64,000 nucleotides of DNA, taken from NCBI GenBank assembly GCA_000328365.1, contig KB301531.1, positions 5,913 through 69,912 of the forward strand, in the 5' to 3' direction. Positions 48,581 to 60,466 of this stretch are shown here, one piece after another (position 1 is the first letter of the stretch; every line of letters begins with the position of its first letter). The position numbers and the translations under genes were made by a program. The notes under the pieces are model-generated. The model saw nothing but the letters and a program-made list of their open reading frames with translations. It was not told the origin of the DNA and searched no databases. This DNA comes from Capitella teleta (lineage: Eukaryota > Annelida > Polychaeta > Capitellidae).

Positions 48581-49262
48581 ATTATTTGCATGTATTCCAA
48601 ACATTAGACGATTTTTAAGCAAAATGAAATAACACGATCAAAATCAACAGGCTCTGCTAGATGATAGGATCCATATGCCGGCCACCCCGTAGAAGAGCTG
48701 GAGGGATTGCCGGCATACTCGCAAGCGGAGAACGCTCCATTGCCAATCTCTCCGTGAACCGTATCTTTATCCGTTACACCAGAACAAATGGGCTGACCAA
48801 CGGTTCAAACTGAATGCCATGAACAATTGAATGCAAGTTGTAAATCAGCTGATAGGATATACCTTGTGTATAAGACAGGAGAATGTGAATTAAATAGTAT
48901 ACGCTGAGTAACCCCTAGTCTCATGGAGTTATGCGAAATTGTTATTACATAATAACAACGCATTGAACAATCCTTCTTTCCAATTTTTCCATAAATTGCC
49001 GTTGTGTAATTAATTGCAAATTTACCTTATAATTAGCCTTCTAATAACACATAGTCACAGCAAGTAAATGTAATTAATATATCTCAGGTAAATTGAAGCA
49101 ATTGTGAGCTTTATTGATATTGGTAAGCACAGAGTGACAGACGGCCTTCACTGTTCAATGAAATAATCAACCGGTCGAATTCTAGGACACGCCCCTGCCT
49201 GTAATATAGGTAAGCCACGTCACGCTTCAACGATCAACGCTTCGTCAGTGCTTAGTGGAAGC
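48581..49262. other. Intergenic, includes inverted dispersed repeat
   Basis: 48676-48792 is the inverted partner of 42395-42480. The remainder is the upstream region of sulfotransferase-like gene 2. Confidence 0.6.
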
Positions 49263-49269
49263 TATATAA
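49263..49269 (+). promoter_or_regulatory. TATA box of sulfotransferase-like gene 2
   Basis: TATATAA 82 bp before the start codon at 49351; transcription would begin near 49293-49300. Confidence 0.55.
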
Positions 49270-49350
49270 CCGTCGGGAATCAGATGTAATAAAAGCACTG
49301 CTGTCTTTCATGTCGGTAGAATATTCCAGGCGCTTCTTCCAGCCTTCAGC

Positions 49351-50292
49351 ATGATCTCACGACAGGTCAAGGTCATCGTTGTGCTAGCTACCATCATGAC
49401 CTTCCTCTCGCTGTTGGAGCAACCCAATATGCCGGGTCCATCTCCAGTAAAAATCAGAGAGGTGAAAGAACAAGCGTACAACAAGTCAGTGAGGATCAAA
49501 GTTGACATTTGTACTCCGGAAGAACGCTTAACAGAGATTTCCAAATGGTGCTCAGCAAGAGGAATGCTCAGCTGGGAACAGCCGCTCAACAGGAGTCTTC
49601 TTCGCGATTTTATTGTTGACGAGCGGCAACAAATGTTGATTTGCGATCCTCTTCTGATCGGCCGCTTTGAGATAAATGCTCCGCGGATGACGGATATCGT
49701 ACTGCGGAATATCGGATATCGGAGACTGAGGAAATACAACCAGAAGTCGTACGATCACATCATGTCGACGTATACCAAAGTGTTACGTCTACGGCATCCG
49801 TATGAACGATTGGTGGCGGGATTCCAACCAGGTACAGAAGGACTCTCCAGGAGACCCCTGAACATGGCCATCTGGAACACTCTCAAAACAAGACCAAGAG
49901 ACCGTAAGCAAGGTCCCACCTTCAAGATGTACGCTCAATATGCCGCTAAGATGATACAGAATAACACTATATCATACGTGTGGAAGCCGTATCTGAAGGC
50001 ATGTCACCCTTGTGCTTTGCAATATGATTTCGTTGTACGAAGTGAGAAGTCGATGCCGACGTGCAACTGTTATTCGGCGAGTGACGATTTGCAAGGGGAG
50101 TTGGGATACCACATTCAGACGAAAGAAGACAGCGCGACGCTCTCCAAACGCATCGACGCTTACCAAGATGTCGACAACAAAACGATGAACATCCTGCAGA
50201 GTTATTTCTCCAGTGATATGAGTCTATTCGGTTATCAGTTCAGCGCCAAGTTGCAAGGATCGTGTTGGTACAACCAGACCGGTTGTTGCTGA
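49351..50292 (+). CDS. Carbohydrate sulfotransferase-like protein, paralogue 2
   Basis: Intronless, 313 aa. An N-terminal signal-anchor (about residues 5-24, VKVIVVLATIMTFLSLLEQ) is followed by a lumenal domain with CTPEERLTEISKWCSARG, VDERQQMLICDPLL, the 3'-phosphate motif LRLRHPYERLVAGF, and YVWKPYLKACHPCALQYDF. As in paralogue 1, the PAPS 5'-phosphosulfate loop (PKxxCTxWK) is not recognisable after the C-D-P. From residue 228 onward the two proteins are identical; before that they agree at roughly half of positions. Polyadenylation signal at 50467-50472. Family members sulfate glycans in the Golgi; activity here is doubtful. Confidence 0.85.
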   Translation: MISRQVKVIVVLATIMTFLSLLEQPNMPGPSPVKIREVKEQAYNKSVRIKVDICTPEERLTEISKWCSARGMLSWEQPLNRSLLRDFIVDERQQMLICDPLLIGRFEINAPRMTDIVLRNIGYRRLRKYNQKSYDHIMSTYTKVLRLRHPYERLVAGFQPGTEGLSRRPLNMAIWNTLKTRPRDRKQGPTFKMYAQYAAKMIQNNTISYVWKPYLKACHPCALQYDFVVRSEKSMPTCNCYSASDDLQGELGYHIQTKEDSATLSKRIDAYQDVDNKTMNILQSYFSSDMSLFGYQFSAKLQGSCWYNQTGCC

Positions 50293-51546
50293 GGGCCTGG
50301 ACAAGCGGACAGGATCGAGGAAATGTTGTGTATTTATGGGGCAACTTGCCAATGTTATCATGTAAACGCGGAGATCCCCGATAGAGGAAGAGAAACTGCA
50401 ACCTCGTTGACGGGGTGGGGCTCCGCTACCCTCGGGGAGCTAGCTTATTTGTGACGCTTCACTCCGAATAAAGTCATTTGTCTCGGCGCCTGCATGAAGA
50501 GTACTTAACGAATCACCACGTTACATGTACCACAGGTTGGGAATACTCTCTATAAATTTAATTATTTAATTCTTTGCATAAATGATTAATAATAAAATAA
50601 AATAATTAATGGTCACGTATTGTTTGTTCAAATAAAAGCTATGAACAAAACAAGTCTTTGTCTCCGCGTTCATCTGAAAATTTGAATTTTATATATTTTT
50701 ATTATTACTATTATTTTTTTTTTCTCCTCGACACTTTTCAGATATTGATACAAAGCAAAACTAAACCTTTTATGCCTACATTCAAAACATAGCCATGGCA
50801 AAATTATTACCTAATCGTCTTAAATTTTAAAATTTGAACTCAGAATCGGAAATTATTTACTAGCCTTTATAGCACAGCCCAATCCTCGCGTCAATAAAAC
50901 AAGAGTAATGGCCGGCATGATAATTTCATTCACCATGGCTGGTCAGTGGTCATTGGTCAGTGTTCACTTCTTAGCGGAAAATCCGCACAAAAAAACTGAG
51001 CACTATCGGGCAAAAGCATTCATTCATTGGTCATTATTTATATAAGAGAGCTTAAAGAGGCTTTCCTAAAGTTAACCATTGACCTTCCTCCATGCCAATA
51101 TCAGAATATGAAGGCCAAGAACTCATCTAAACGCCTTTACTTGATTACTGACTACAAATATAAGAGCCGATTGGGGAGGAAACATGCATACTACACCTAC
51201 ATGTACGAGAGATTTAAGGAAAAAATATTCGAACCAGCATTTAAAGCCCACTACAATTAACTCATTGAACGATCGGAAACGCAATACCTCCGATGTTTAC
51301 ACGGAGACCCTGTCAAGAATCAACAGACGTATTTATGTTTTATAACTCTTAGACTTTGCTTTGGCGTGAGAAAATGTCCGTAAATTCTCACTGAGTCAGG
51401 GTGGTAAAACGAATGCATGATAGCCACATGGCGTGCCAAGAGTGGTACAGAACTTATAGGCCAGTCTATAGAACCGCGATCGGGATAATTTCTCGTCGCC
51501 TTAGGTCAGAAAAAAAAATAAAAATAAAATAAAATACAAACGTGTA

Positions 51547-51607
<61 letters not shown>

Positions 51608-52974
51608 TATGATGGCAAAAAAAATTAAACGTATAAGTTGATGTTTTGTTCTTGTAATCATGGACATTATGATTACATATGATTATTTTATCATCATTTC
51701 CCAAACTGCGCTATTCTAGAGGTCAGATCGCTCGATTTGACCTTTCGGTTCTCAACCCAGAGTAGACCTATAATCTATTAGCATTTTCCGCCAATCGAGT
51801 GCGTCGGTCGTATTCAAAGTTTACACATGGCGGTACATGGCTAGCTATATACTCACAATAGAGAGGAATAATAAAAGACACCGTGATTAATCGCACACAG
51901 GTCAAGATGGACAAACGAGAGCTTAAAATTATGTTCAGGTGTTGAAATGCCTCGTTGCAGTTCCGATCACACTATAGACCCACGATGTGCGCGCGGCTGA
52001 AAAGAAATGGGTTTGCTTCCCAAACATCCACTGTGCAAAGCAGACCTACTTCCACGTGTAGGAAAACCAGAAGGCAGATCATCTCATTGCTCTTCAGCCA
52101 TATCTTATGTCGCAACCAGCGTGTGGTCTTCATTGCTATCGATATTTGCGTTGAAACATCCAAAGGGATACTACATGAGGAATCCAGGAAGACATTGCGA
52201 GCGATCACAATGTTCTCCGCACACTCTCAAGGGAGACAAGTTTGCCTTCGAGGAAAAGAGGTGTACTACTATAAAATTGAGATAGTGAAACATAGCGCAA
52301 TGTTTTTGTAAATTGTAATTGAGAGACAAATCATAACGTACTTGTTGATAACTTTTAGCCTGTCTTATATCTTTGGGTTTACATTAAGGGCTCTCTGCAT
52401 GCCAGTGTACTCATTTCTGACATCTTACTCTTCACATATTGATGTGAGTAGACACATCTGATCCCATCCTTGTTGTGTAGGCCTAGGTATAGGCTTGCAC
52501 TATAGTTAACATGTACATGCATAATATATAATTATACAATGTACATGTATTATTATAAGGTTAACGGACCTTGGTCGCTATAGGCGCTCACTCTCATTGA
52601 CATGCTGTGTGTTAAGGGGCGGCTTCTGTGAGACCCATTCCAATCGCTGTTTTGTCAGCCTCGTACACAGTTAGACTACCCTTGTGTCGCAATCATAGTG
52701 AACTCGTCATTATACGTGCATTGTATTGCATGTACATAAGGATCTGATCAAATGGTCCAAGCATGAACGACGACGACATTCCCTTCTGATGTGGTTATTT
52801 AACGGCAGTCTTAAATAGATTTTGTGAGATCAGCAGCTTGATATCTGCCCGGGTTAGTGGCAGGGGTGGGAGTGAGGGCTATTACGGCGATAAAGGGTGC
52901 TTATAATCACTACTGATTACAGAATCATAACGGACGAGTCAGAAAGCTTAAAATAGTAACAGAGAATCCTCGTC
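50293..52974. other. Intergenic
   Basis: 2.7 kb without a supported gene. 50431-50451 is the near-inverse of 349-369 (AGCTCCCCRAGGGTAGCGGAG). Open frames at 51027-51260 and 51955-52311 (+) show no recognised motif. A (TA)n run occupies 51549-51602. Confidence 0.5.
51549..51602. repeat. (TA)n microsatellite
   Basis: About 27 TA units without interruption. Confidence 0.97.
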
Positions 52975-53020
52975 CTCTGATTGGTCAGCTAAAAATAGAT
53001 TCCTTCGTCTTCTATATAAA
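52923..53020 (+). promoter_or_regulatory. Promoter of the Ubl-Ubl-vWA gene
   Basis: AATCATAACG (52923-52932), an inverted CCAAT box (GATTGGTCAG, about 52979-52988) and a TATA box (TATATAAA, 53013-53020) are arranged in order. The start of transcription would be near 53045, leaving a 5' leader of about 250 nt. Confidence 0.6.
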
Positions 53021-53298
53021 TGAGCTTCACACTTGTAAACATTAGCACATGCAGACTTTTGAGACATCGATTCGCATTTCCATCTGCGGTTAACCAAATT
53101 ATGTGGCCATTTTGTTGATTTCAACTCGAAATATTGAGGCAGATATAAACAAAAGGTAGATATAACTTTAACAATTGACTGACATTCTCTTTCTGTGCTG
53201 ATTCAAGATATCTTCGTGATCTGTGAGCGATAATACAGTGATTTCTCTCACTGCTGCTGTTATACGTACTCTCGTCCGGTGGAGCCTACGTTTCTGCC

Positions 53299-56113
53299 AT
53301 GCCTGAGTTCTCATTCAAGAAGTCATCCTCAAAAATGGAAGATGATAATCTGGAAGTTTTGGTCAAATTTCAAACTGGACCGGTTCACTCCTTCTCGATG
53401 ACGCCTTGTGACACAATCCGTAACGTATGCCGTGAACTAGCGGCAAAGTTGGACGTTCCGGAGGAGAGACTGCGCATCAGTTTCACTGGGAAGGTTCTTC
53501 AAAAAAACAATTCTCTCGGCTATTTGGGAGTACGGCCAGAAACGATACTAAAAGCAGAGGTACGTGTAATTTATCGCAAATTTTATAAAATTCATATGTT
53601 TACATATGAATTTTATATATTATACATGATAAATTAAATTTTATATATTATACATAAATTAAAATGCACTTATTGTATATTTCAAACAGATTATTGAATG
53701 CAAGATGTTAAAATTAAGCATCCAGAGGAATGACCAAGAAACAGATTTCAACGTAGAAATTGAGAATTTTTCTCCCGTTCGTTTCATCAAGAATCAAATT
53801 GAGGCCACGACTGGAATTGTGATCGCTAAACAAGTCCTCAAGGTCAGAACTAATGATTATAATCTCGCTGCTGCATCTCAATTTTTTATTTTCTCAGTTG
53901 AATGGAGCCGTGTTGAAGAATGATGAGATGATTTTGATGGAAGCCGGAATAAAAAATAATTCCAATATTACGCTGACTGTTGAATCAGACATCAATGCAA
54001 GAGGTACCTGATTCATATATCTGTTGTATTACACCTGCCCATTAGTGATGCCTCATATGATAAGCGTATTCTTCGTGTTTATTTGGTTAGATGTGGTATG
54101 AAAACTGCCCGTGAACATTTCTCGGTTAATAATTCATAGATTAAATCCTTTCAGAGATAGCCGCTGAAAATGACAAAGTTGACGATAATGATGATTTAGC
54201 CGATGCAGAAAAAGAGGTAGTTAAGTCTGCTAGTTTTGACCAATTTTGTATTTGATGATAATTTGAACAGGAATTATTGAAGTCATTCAGAGCGGACGGA
54301 CAAAGAGTTGAAGTCGTGTTCTGTTTCGACACCACTGGCAGTATGTACCCCTGTTTAGAAAAGGTAATCCCTCCCTCGTGCAATCCAAAAGTTCTTTAGA
54401 TAAATTTCAATTTAACTTTCAGGTGAGGGAAAACCTGCGGTCAACGATCACGAGATTATTGGAAAGTATTCCTGATATCCGAATCGGTATCATGGCACAT
54501 GGTGATTACTGTGACTACCGTAATTATGTCACGAAACATATTGACCTCACCACCAACATCAACGCCCTTGTGGAATTTGTCGAAACGGTCGGCAGCACAG
54601 GTGGAGGCGATGCACCCGAGGTCGGTTACTTTGTTTAATTAATTGTTTAATTAATTGTTTAATTATACCGGATCACAGTGCTATGAGTGGGCGTTACGCA
54701 AAGCCCAGGGTTTGGATTGGGCCGAAGATTCCGCTAAAGCGTTCGTGCTGATCGGAGACGCACTTCCCCACCCTGCTTCATTCACTGATCAGAATGTCAA
54801 CTGGAGAAGTGAAGTTGATGTTTTAGCTGGCATGGCTGTCAAGGTGATCATCCCTCATTTCAATTATTAAACTTAATTGTAACAGTATCTTGACATAAAG
54901 TAGATCCGGTATTTTTTGTAAATCAAGGGTCATAAGATCTTATAGCAGGATCTATTTTTAGCCCAATAGTGTTTCTGAGTGTTATCAATTTTGTAGGCAT
55001 CAATTTTTTCAACTAAATTAAGGAAAAAGACACAAAATTCCACGTTTGGCAGTATATCCTACTTTTCTCAGTTAGATCAAGATTTTTTTTTTTTTTAATT
55101 TAAATTCAATCTTGTGTTCTGGTATTATTAGGTGTATGGAATTCAAGCTCTGAACAATTCTTCAGCGAAACCATTCTACCAAGAAATAGCCCGCAGAACA
55201 GGAGGCGCTTACGTCTCTTTCAAAAACTTCTCTGTGATCACAGAAATGTTCTTAGCCGGTTGGTTGAACTCAGCAGCCATTGACGTAGTGGCTCATTATT
55301 AAACCACCGTTCTACTTTGCAGTGTGTTATCGGGAAGTCTCCGATGAGCATTATGATCAATTCTGTGAAGATATTATGGAAACCAAAGAGAACGGAACAG
55401 TTATGGAAGATATACGCGATGTCCTACAGCAGCTGAAAACACCCGCGGTTGAGGATACTGTGGTATGTTGTGTGTTTCATTGAAATGTTCAAGGTTTATT
55501 TTAAAATTTAATTTAATCTAAAATCCTTTTAATCTAAAATGAAAATTCTGGATTGTTCTTCATTCTGAACAAGTTTTGGTGTCAAAAATTCAAATATATG
55601 CAGCCAATCAGACATTTCCTATAGAAAATTAAAAATGAAACCTTTCTCCTGAATAAATAGGTAACATCTAAAATCATGTACAGGCATTCGTATGGTTGAA
55701 TATAATGTATTCTGACATTGCATGTAAAATTGTAAATCCACAAATGAATTTTTTAAACCGTATAAATTTCAGGAACCTCAGCAAGAGGAAGATTGGTGGC
55801 AGCCTCCGTATTTTTCACACCCGGTTTACAAGTACAACCAAGAAAGCGACTCTTGGACTTCAGCTACCCACAGCAGCGGAATCATTGCAAGTGTGTAATT
55901 GCCACATGTTATCATGATGTAATTGTATTTATAAGCAGTTTTACGTTTTTAGCGCTCTTTTGATCATTTTAGTGATTTTTTCATGATTATGTATCTAATT
56001 TTTTTCTCCAATTCTTATTTCCAGAAGAAACTGCCCGCCGAGAATCAGGCAAAAGAAAACCAAAGCGAAATATTAGAGGTTATGATGCGTGGTATAAATG
56101 TATTGTGATGTGA
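53299..56113 (+). CDS. Two ubiquitin-like domains plus vWA domain protein, 11 exons
   Basis: 503 aa. Exons: 53299-53559, 53690-53842, 53898-54003, 54155-54216, 54271-54363, 54423-54620, 54679-54843, 55132-55258, 55323-55462, 55773-55890, 56025-56113; phases all agree. Start ATG 53299; ATG 53332 is an in-frame alternative. Domain 1 (about 15-87): LEVLVKFQTGPVHSFSMTP, ISFTGKVLQKNNSLGYLGV, a ubiquitin fold. Domain 2 (about 92-165): KMLKLSIQRNDQETDF, VLKLNGAVLKNDEMILMEAG, again ubiquitin-like. Neither ends in Gly-Gly, so conjugation is unlikely. An acidic linker leads to a vWA domain (about 205-400) with a MIDAS-type D-T-T-G-S-M, HGDYCDYRNYV and GSTGGGDAPE, similar to vWA domains of alpha-kinase-associated proteins. 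A basic tail follows. No signal peptide, so cytosolic. Function unknown. AATAAA at 56423-56428. Confidence 0.88.
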
Positions 56114-56665
56114 AGATTCTGTTTTGTGTGTTATTGTGATATTACGCCTGCCTCTGACCAATCAGATGTTCTCTTTGTCGAATCACCTGTAACATCGATG
56201 CAACCATAATGCTAATGATGCAAATGACCCGTACAAGGACGCAACCATTTTTACATGTAACATTCATCAGTGTACGAAGCATGTAAGATAATTGATATAT
56301 ATTTAATTGCTCACAGTGTTGATCTCTTTCGTGGCGTTTTCATGATTTACCAACCTTGATGTATTCACAATTCAAATTTATTTTGTTCCCCCTATGAAAT
56401 CAATATTTAGTGATTTTGTTTCAATAAACTGTACGTCAAATTCCCACCACATACAAATGTCTTTGTTTGCAATGTAGTTTTAATGTTCAATGAGCTTCAA
56501 ATCATGTACCTCAGACGAAGTGCCGAGAACGCATAAGGATGCAATGTACCAAAAGATGGGTAAAATGCTTTATGACAAGAGTCTGCTCTGGAATAAATGA
56601 TATTTATTACAACTGAATTCATAATGATATCAATAGAAAAATTATAAAATGAAAAAGAGAAATAA
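56114..56665. other. Intergenic between convergent genes
   Basis: 3' flanks of the Ubl-Ubl-vWA gene (+) and of the ankyrin/SOCS-box gene (-). No further gene. Confidence 0.6.
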
Positions 56666-57958
56666 TCATTCACTCTCTGTTAATAAGCAATTTTCCATGA
56701 GAATACAATCTTGGAGCTTCTTTGGCAAAATCAGCATTTTCAGCTTCTCCTTGAGATTTAAACCAACACTTTCACGAATCTTAATCCGAGTCAAATGAAG
56801 CAGAGTTGGTGGATTGAAATAATAATACTTTAACCACTCTCCAAAATCAGAACCGCTCTCAACATGAATATCCACCGACTCACGAAATCTGTCCCGCTCT
56901 TCAGCGCTCGAAGGTCGACATCCGAAAATGAGCAAAAGTTTGATGGCCAGGGGGCTGTCGACGAAAATCAGAGGGCACGAATGGGGGACGGTGCTGGCAG
57001 AACGATGAGCCTCAGGCGGCCAGTTCAAGGCGCAGTTGGCGGAGAGCAAGATCTTCAGATGGTCGCCCAGGAGCGGCTTCTTGGCTGCCATGCAAACTGG
57101 AGCGTGACACGCAAGGAAGCCGTAAAAAGCTCGTTGCTTGAGGCCGAAGTTAGGATTGGCGTTGTGTTGTAGCAAGATGCGCATGATCTCCGTGTCGTGG
57201 GCCATTAGTGCGGCTTGCACTGGGGTCATCTCGGACAGACGCCAGCGGTGGATAACACGACTTGATTTTTGCGGGTGGTTCACGTCAGCGCCTTTCTGGA
57301 TGAATAACTGAACCATTTCTTTGGACGAAACCAAAATGGCGTCAATGAAAAAGCTGATCACTTCCGAGTCTATGGAGACGGTTATCTTGGCTCCGTGGTC
57401 GAGCAGCAATTGCGTGAGTTCGTAACTCCTGCAGCGTATGGCACAACTGAGAGGCATGGTTGGCATGCCTGAAGATTCCAGGTAGAAGTCTGCCTTGTTA
57501 ACATCACAGCCAAATTGTAGCAAACGTTTGATCATCTCATACTGACAGTCAAAACGCGATTTCAAGGCGAGTTGAAGAGGAGAGGAACTGGATGAACAGC
57601 CGTTATTCAAAATCTGCTCACTGCAACCGTACTGCAGAAGAATACACAAAGCATGAAGGTTGCCTCGTTCAATCGCCAGCTGTAAAGGCGTGACGTCATT
57701 GGCGATGATTCCCGTGCTCATGCCAGTGTTACAAAGGAAGAGCAGAGTGTCACGGTCATCTTGGATGACCGCACGATGCATGAGACTCCAACCGGTCGAG
57801 TCTTTGATGTTCAAATTGGTTAATTTCAAGAGATGATCGTTCTTGGTTATGTTGGCGTAAACAGACATGAAGGCTTCGTCTTGATTGGTCATGCGGCGCA
57901 ATCGCTTTGCCATGGTTGATATAATAATGGAACAGCAAAAACAATTGACCTTCAGCAT
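56666..57958 (-). CDS. Ankyrin-repeat and SOCS-box protein (ASB-like)
   Basis: Single coding exon, 430 aa from ATG 57958; ATG 57913 (MAKRLRRMTNQ) is an equally good start. Six or more ankyrin repeats span about residues 55-290 (GWSLMHRAVIQDDRDTLLFL, VTPLQLAIERGNLHALCIL, SPLQLALKSRFDCQYEMIKR, MTPVQAALMAHDTEIMRILL). The C-terminus is a SOCS box: PPTLLHLTRIKIRESVG, then LPKKLQDCILMEN. ASB proteins bind elongin B/C through the BC box and cullin 5 through the LPxP-like segment, here LPKK. They serve as substrate receptors of CRL5 ubiquitin ligases; the substrate is unknown. Immediately upstream lies an acceptor (TTCCACAG at 57967), so the 5' leader is spliced. Confidence 0.88.
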   Translation of the reverse strand: MLKVNCFCCSIIISTMAKRLRRMTNQDEAFMSVYANITKNDHLLKLTNLNIKDSTGWSLMHRAVIQDDRDTLLFLCNTGMSTGIIANDVTPLQLAIERGNLHALCILLQYGCSEQILNNGCSSSSSPLQLALKSRFDCQYEMIKRLLQFGCDVNKADFYLESSGMPTMPLSCAIRCRSYELTQLLLDHGAKITVSIDSEVISFFIDAILVSSKEMVQLFIQKGADVNHPQKSSRVIHRWRLSEMTPVQAALMAHDTEIMRILLQHNANPNFGLKQRAFYGFLACHAPVCMAAKKPLLGDHLKILLSANCALNWPPEAHRSASTVPHSCPLIFVDSPLAIKLLLIFGCRPSSAEERDRFRESVDIHVESGSDFGEWLKYYYFNPPTLLHLTRIKIRESVGLNLKEKLKMLILPKKLQDCILMENCLLTESE

Positions 57959-58022
57959 ACCAGCCTGTGGAATAACAATTAAATAATTATGTAGAAAACA
58001 GTGAGATTATTCCCCTCACCTC

Positions 58023-58333
58023 TTAAGCTGATTTGCTCGATCGAATGACATCCATCTCAAGTTTGAAGTCATACTGTAATGAAAACAATTATTAAAATCC
58101 GTTAATTTTTTTTATTCCTGAGACTGCACCTCAAATTGCTGCAATTCAATCGGTTTCATCTCCAGTGAAATGGGCAGAAGAGTCTGATATAGAATGAATC
58201 AATAAATCAATTCTGATTCATTCCTGTACCTTAGACAAAGAAGAGACTTCTGTGGAGAGTTTCAATTGGACGCCATTCAGCTCTTGATGAGTGCCTTTGA
58301 TTGGCTGAGCAGACTGGACGCCTGCTTCGACGC
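58023..58333 (-). CDS. Short unrecognised gene, last three exons
   Basis: Exons 58230-58333, 58130-58183 and 58023-58073, joined in phase 0 across introns of about 46 and 56 nt. They encode EAGVQSAQPIKGTHQELNG, QLKLSTEVSSLSKTLLPISL, EMKPIELQQFEYDFKLEMDV and end IRSSKSA. A good acceptor (TGTTTTTGCAG) precedes 58333 in phase 1, so an upstream exon is expected; alternatively the frame continues through it to an ATG at 58409. I do not recognise the protein. After its stop codon there is a consensus donor (AAGAG then GTGAGG), and an acceptor 52 nt on opens the exon of the ankyrin/SOCS gene, so one transcript could span both. Confidence 0.55.
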
Positions 58334-58409
58334 CTGCAAAAACAGAACATTGGAGCCATGTTTCTGTGATTGTAACCAGCAGAGCATCATCTCTGGAGTC
58401 AAAGGTCAT

Positions 58410-60466
58410 CACAACGGCAACCACACAATGGCGACTGTCATGGTGATTATGAGTAAGCTGACATACTGTGATAGGCCTACTTAGAAGATATAACAGCAAA
58501 TTATCCGGCCTAATTATGAGTCAAAAATTAACTGATGATTGTGCGATTTGCATTAAATGATAGGATGCCCACGATAGGTTTGAGAGAGCAATTACTGAAT
58601 TAGTCATTAGAGGTCAACACTCAACACAAGTAAAAAGGGAAATTTTAGTAGGTAGCGGGTAGGAGAACTCAAATTTGGCTCCAATGCACCCCAATTAATA
58701 TTCACAAAAGACTCCTCAGCTGGCTTGGGTGTGTTACATCAAAAGTTAAACGATAACAGTAGTAAATGGTAATAAATGTTCATTTACTAACTTGGACATT
58801 TACTTGTAGATTTTATAAGGTCAGTATATAATATTATTATTATATAAGTATATAATATATATAAGTATGTATAATATATTATACAAGTATATAATATTAT
58901 CAGCTGCAACACAACTAATAACCTTTTGTATTGTGATGGGTTATCATGGTCATTGTTGATGCATCATTTATAAGGAAGCCTCTTCTGTTGGCTGAAACAG
59001 TGAAACCTCTAATTACGTGCAGTAGAAGTACATCCAATTAATAATAACGAGAATTAATAGCCTTGGTTTTTCCAGGCTCTGAGTCGCAGTCAGTCCTACG
59101 TCAGTCCTCATTGTGCTCATTACTCAATTCATGTCTTGTACAAATTAATTGATTAATATGTAATTAATTAATTAGGTTTCTTTCAAGAAAAATTCTGACA
59201 GCTTTCATCAGTTAACTATTTTCTACTTTCACTTTGCTTTGTGGACTTTTATATTTTATTTTATTTTTATTTTATTTTTCTCTTAGTCTCTACATATTAA
59301 ATTGGGCCGAACAGTTTAAGATATCACTCACTAGTTATTTCTACACATCAAATGGGGACTAGAGTTCCAGCCAATCCAGGTATCTTATTGGTTTATACTG
59401 TTTTTGTGAATTAAACGCATAATTTAACATTAGGAAATATATTGATATATCGTACAAAACATAATCGAAAATATCGAAAAAGTTTCGATACGTATCGATA
59501 TCGATTTTGGATTTTCGATAAATAAGGATGTACATTTCGTGAATTTGGCGTTACCTCTGGAATTATATAATATTTATATAATTATATATCTTATATATTT
59601 ATTATAGTTGATCTTTAACTTAAACAGCTAAATCATCATCATGATTATTGATTAAGTGAATTAGGCCTCATCACATCAGGCTCATGAGGCTCATGATGAT
59701 GCCTGATCATGTGCACTCAATCTCAGACTTATAGATGACGTTAAGTCCCAATCACCTATATTCCTCGTAAACGAGTGCTTCAATTCCACTCTGGGGAACA
59801 TCATCGGCGAAAACAGTCACAAATTATGCTCAAATAGCGCGACAAACAACCTGTTGACATTCAGAAGATCTTCATCTTTTGGGAAGTTGAATGTTTAGTA
59901 AGCTGGACAATCATTGCTTCCTTATTCTCAACAGACTCGAGTCAACTGTAGTATTGCTTCCACGTTCTGGTTAGCGTCAAGTACCGTTATGATTGCCCAT
60001 ACACACTGCATTACGTTTCAAGGTATTAAATAATTGAAAAACCTATACAAGAATCAGAATGAATAATTTTTTAATTGTTCTTGAAGACAGCGGTTACCAA
60101 AAAATATCATAAAGGAAAAAAAATTCAAAATATTTTACTAAATTTTTGACAAGGATATTAATTTCATTAAAAAGTTGAGGGGAAAATTCAATACCGGTGA
60201 GTAACCAATAAGATTCTTACCCAGAATCCTGATTGCGGACAAAAATCCATTCAACATAAAAGAATTTGAAAACAGCAAATAGCAAAGAGTAAAACAGTAT
60301 ATTTTAACGCCACAATAAGTCCAGCATCTCGGGAAAGTTTTGGGGCAAGCAATTTCGTAAAATGGCCCCAAAAAATTATTTCCCGCAACAATCTGCTGTT
60401 CCACAGTAAAATGGAATATCAGAGCAAATACTTTTGATATTTTGACTCGCAAGAAACAAAGAATTC
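58410..60466. other. Intergenic
   Basis: 2 kb. A dense cluster of ATCGAT, TATCGA and TTTCGATA words lies at 59463-59522. CGTTATGATT is at 59985-59994. The open minus-strand frame ending at 60138 is 3' flank of the next gene and has no motif. Confidence 0.5.

Noticed and set aside
51027-51260. Lys/Tyr-rich open frame
   Set aside because: No recognised motif and no supported exon neighbours.
51955-52311. Possible THAP or transposase-like gene
   Set aside because: The frame starting MPRCSSDHT has early Cys and His residues, but neither the THAP signature nor a continuous frame is present.
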